Source: an uncultured Pseudoflavonifractor sp. (lineage in GTDB: Bacteria; Bacillota_A; Clostridia; Oscillospirales; Oscillospiraceae). Taken from it: a DNA stretch of 7,537 nt. The stretch is from positions 1 through 7,537 of the forward strand of contig CANPNN010000062.1 in assembly GCA_947575475.1 (NCBI GenBank), read 5' to 3'. Both the position numbers and the translations under genes were made by a program. Within the stretch, counting starts at the first letter, position 1, and the number at the start of each line of letters is the position of its first letter. This document shows, piece by piece, positions 5,702 to 7,537 of this stretch. The notes under the pieces are model-generated. The model did not search any database and was not told the origin of the DNA. It saw only the letters and a program-made list of their open reading frames with translations.

Positions 5702-7537
5702 TTATTTGGCGGCGGCCACGGCGGCGTCCCGCTCGGTGAGCCACTGCTCATAGGCGGCGTGGAACTCCTCCATGCCCATGGACTTCTCCAGCAGGTGCTG
5801 GCCCTTGAACCGGTAGGTGGCGAAGCCGAAGGCGGCGTAGGGGCCCTCGAAGGGATTCAGCAGGGAGAAGGAGTAGCTCTTGGAGCTGGTGTGCATGGGG
5901 ATGGCGAAACCGTGATCCAGGAGGATGGACTCGGCCTGGGCGAAGGTTTCGTACCGGGACTCCTCATTGTCGGTGATCTTCAGGGCGGTGGACACCAGAT
6001 CCAGGTACTCCTGATAGTAGGCCTGGGTCTGGGGATCCTCGCTCTTGAAGATAAAGCTGTAGGAGGAGCCCACCTTGAAGGGATCCACGATGAAGGCGGA
6101 GGCGTCGGCAAAGTCGGCGCCCCAGTTGCACTTCATCAGGCCGTAGTTGCCGGTGCGGCGGACGGCGCCCAGGAAGCCGGTGTCGGGGCCGGCCTCTACG
6201 ATCACGTCGATGTAGTCGGCACCCAGCAGGCCCTCCAGCTGCTGTTCCAGAAGCTGGCATTCGTCAGCCCAGTTGGTGGTGGAGGGGTTATAGCGGACGT
6301 AGACCTTCACGGGGAAGGTGGCGCCGGCGGCGGAGAGCTCGGCCATGGCCTTATCCTTGTACTCCAGGGCCTTGGCGGAGTCAAAGGTGTCCCCGTCGGT
6401 GTACTTGGCCAGGCCGGCGTAGTTGGCGTAATCCTTGCTGGCCGAGGCGAAGGACAGGGGAGTGATGGTGTTGCTCAGCTCAGACTCAGGATCCTCGGGG
6501 TTATAGACCTGGAGGGCGTTGACCCGGTCCAGACCGTGCATGATGGACAGGCGGAAGTTCTCGTTGTTCACTGCCAGCTTCCAGTTCTCCGGCTCATACT
6601 GGGCGTCGAAGTTGGGATCGAAGTTGAACAGGTACCAGTAGGAGTAAGAGGGGTTGGGCCGGCTGGAGTGGATCTGGTCGGAGTAGGAGGACATGAGACT
6701 GCTCAGCAGGTTGGCGCTGATCTCGGCCTCGTCCACCTCGCCCTGGAGGAACATGGTGGTGCCCAGGGTGCTGGCCTCGGCGTTATAGGTGCGCTGAATG
6801 GTGTCGATGAAGATGTTGTCCTTGTCCCAGTAGCTCTGGTTCTTGGTCAGCACCTGCTGGACCTGGGGCTGGAAGTCGGAGAGGATGTAGGCCCCGCAGT
6901 AGAGAAGGTTGTCGTTGTCGATGCCGAAGGTGTCTTTGTGGGCCTCCAGGAAATCGCCGTTGACGGGCATAAAGGCGCTCCAGCACAGCATGGACAGGAA
7001 GTAGGGGCAGGGGGCGTCCAGGGTGAAGACCAGGGTGTAGTCGTCGGTGGCCTTCACGCCGATGTCCTCCTTGGCCACGGGGGCCACTTCCTTGATGACC
7101 TCGCCGTCCTCGTCCAGCTTGGCGGGGTTGCCGTTCTCGTCCACCCCGTCGGTGGCGGTCTCCAGAGCCAGAAGGTAGGCGGTGTACTCATAGTAGTTGT
7201 GGGCGTTGGTCACCTGGGCCACATCCCAGTTGTACTCGCTGCCGGAGTCGTTGTTGGCGTCCAGGATGTAGTAGGCGGCGTCCACCCAGTCCTGAGCCTT
7301 GACCTCGGCCACCTCGGCCCCGGTCTTGTCCACCCACTTCACGCCCTGGCGGATGTGGAAGGTCCACTCACTGGAGTCCTCGTTGCTCTCCCACTTCTCG
7401 GCCAGAGAGGGCTGGACCACACCGTAGGAGTCATACTCGATGAGGGTGTCCACCACGTTGGCGGGGATACGCAGATTCTCGAAGGTGGTGGTGGTCAGGT
7501 AGTTCATGGTCTCCACCTCGCTGGAGTAGAGCTGGCG
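5702..7537 (-). CDS. oppA: Peptide-binding lipoprotein of family 5 (OppA-like), N-terminus missing beyond the right edge
   Basis: 611 residues are visible, ending at TAA (5702-5704). The frame is still open at base 7537 (RQLYSSEVETMNYLTT), so the signal peptide and lipobox cannot be seen. Family signs in order: NVVDTLIEYDSYGVVQPSLA and WTFHIRQGVKW (the conserved N-terminal lobe), YTLVFTLDAPCPYFLSMLCW, then CGAYILSDFQPQVQQVLTKN followed by SYWDKDNIFID (the usual GPY...NP.Y pattern), and near the end KCNWGADFADASAFIVDPF. The protein would bind oligopeptides outside the membrane and deliver them to OppBC. Its length is close to that of the long AmiA/OppA proteins of Gram-positive bacteria. An acidic segment, VDENGNPAKLDEDGEVIKEV, sits in a variable loop (7087-7150). 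A GTG at 7514-7516 is in frame but lies well inside the conserved domain and is not the start. It heads the visible operon and is followed by strong stem-loops. Murein peptides as ligand are inferred from the downstream genes. Confidence 0.94.
   Translation of the reverse strand, partial: RQLYSSEVETMNYLTTTTFENLRIPANVVDTLIEYDSYGVVQPSLAEKWESNEDSSEWTFHIRQGVKWVDKTGAEVAEVKAQDWVDAAYYILDANNDSGSEYNWDVAQVTNAHNYYEYTAYLLALETATDGVDENGNPAKLDEDGEVIKEVAPVAKEDIGVKATDDYTLVFTLDAPCPYFLSMLCWSAFMPVNGDFLEAHKDTFGIDNDNLLYCGAYILSDFQPQVQQVLTKNQSYWDKDNIFIDTIQRTYNAEASTLGTTMFLQGEVDEAEISANLLSSLMSSYSDQIHSSRPNPSYSYWYLFNFDPNFDAQYEPENWKLAVNNENFRLSIMHGLDRVNALQVYNPEDPESELSNTITPLSFASASKDYANYAGLAKYTDGDTFDSAKALEYKDKAMAELSAAGATFPVKVYVRYNPSTTNWADECQLLEQQLEGLLGADYIDVIVEAGPDTGFLGAVRRTGNYGLMKCNWGADFADASAFIVDPFKVGSSYSFIFKSEDPQTQAYYQEYLDLVSTALKITDNEESRYETFAQAESILLDHGFAIPMHTSSKSYSFSLLNPFEGPYAAFGFATYRFKGQHLLEKSMGMEEFHAAYEQWLTERDAAVAAAK

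Noticed and set aside
7087..7150. Acidic DENGNPAKLDEDG segment as a calcium-binding motif
   Set aside because: The acidic spacing does not match an EF-hand or dockerin loop; variable acidic loops are common at this place in OppA-like proteins.
7514..7516. GTG as the start of the peptide-binding protein
   Set aside because: It lies inside the conserved N-terminal domain, the frame stays open to the window edge, and a signal peptide would be missing.

Overview
The window is a single minus-strand gene block from a GC-rich bacterium. It reads from the right edge to the left edge and is cut at both ends. The strong GGAGG-type ribosome binding sites, the GC-rich coding sequence with A/T-rich gaps, and the Gram-positive Ami/Opp-like form of the transporter ATPases suggest a high-GC Firmicute, for example the Flavonifractor/Lawsonibacter part of the Oscillospiraceae. 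The lineage is an inference. No rRNA, tRNA, CRISPR array, transposase or phage gene is visible.

In order of transcription: (1) a peptide-binding protein, OppA-like, whose N-terminus lies beyond the right edge (5702-7537); (2) a 186-base gap holding two strong stem-loops; (3) permease OppB (4529-5515) and (4) permease OppC (3489-4529), joined by a one-base TAATG overlap; (5) a gap filled by a small inverted-repeat element (3399-3485); (6) ATPase OppD (2316-3371) and (7) ATPase OppF (1385-2323), overlapping by 8 bases; (8) a second copy of the inverted-repeat element in opposite orientation (1270-1373); (9) an LD-carboxypeptidase of family S66 (325-1239); (10) the first 109 codons of a probable NlpC/P60 (C40) peptidase (1-328), joined to the previous gene by an ATGA overlap and running off the left edge.

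Together these look like a murein-peptide uptake and breakdown operon. The binding protein captures peptides outside the cell, OppB/OppC with OppD/OppF import them, the LD-carboxypeptidase removes the terminal D-Ala of tetrapeptides, and the C40 enzyme would cut the gamma-D-Glu-diamino acid bond. The plan resembles the dpp-ykf region of Bacillus subtilis. The genes are ordinary members of known families. The less ordinary features are in the gaps: a repeated three-stem element placed exactly between stop codon and ribosome binding site at two junctions, strong hairpins after the binding-protein gene, and short hairpins covering the ribosome binding sites of both ATPase genes.
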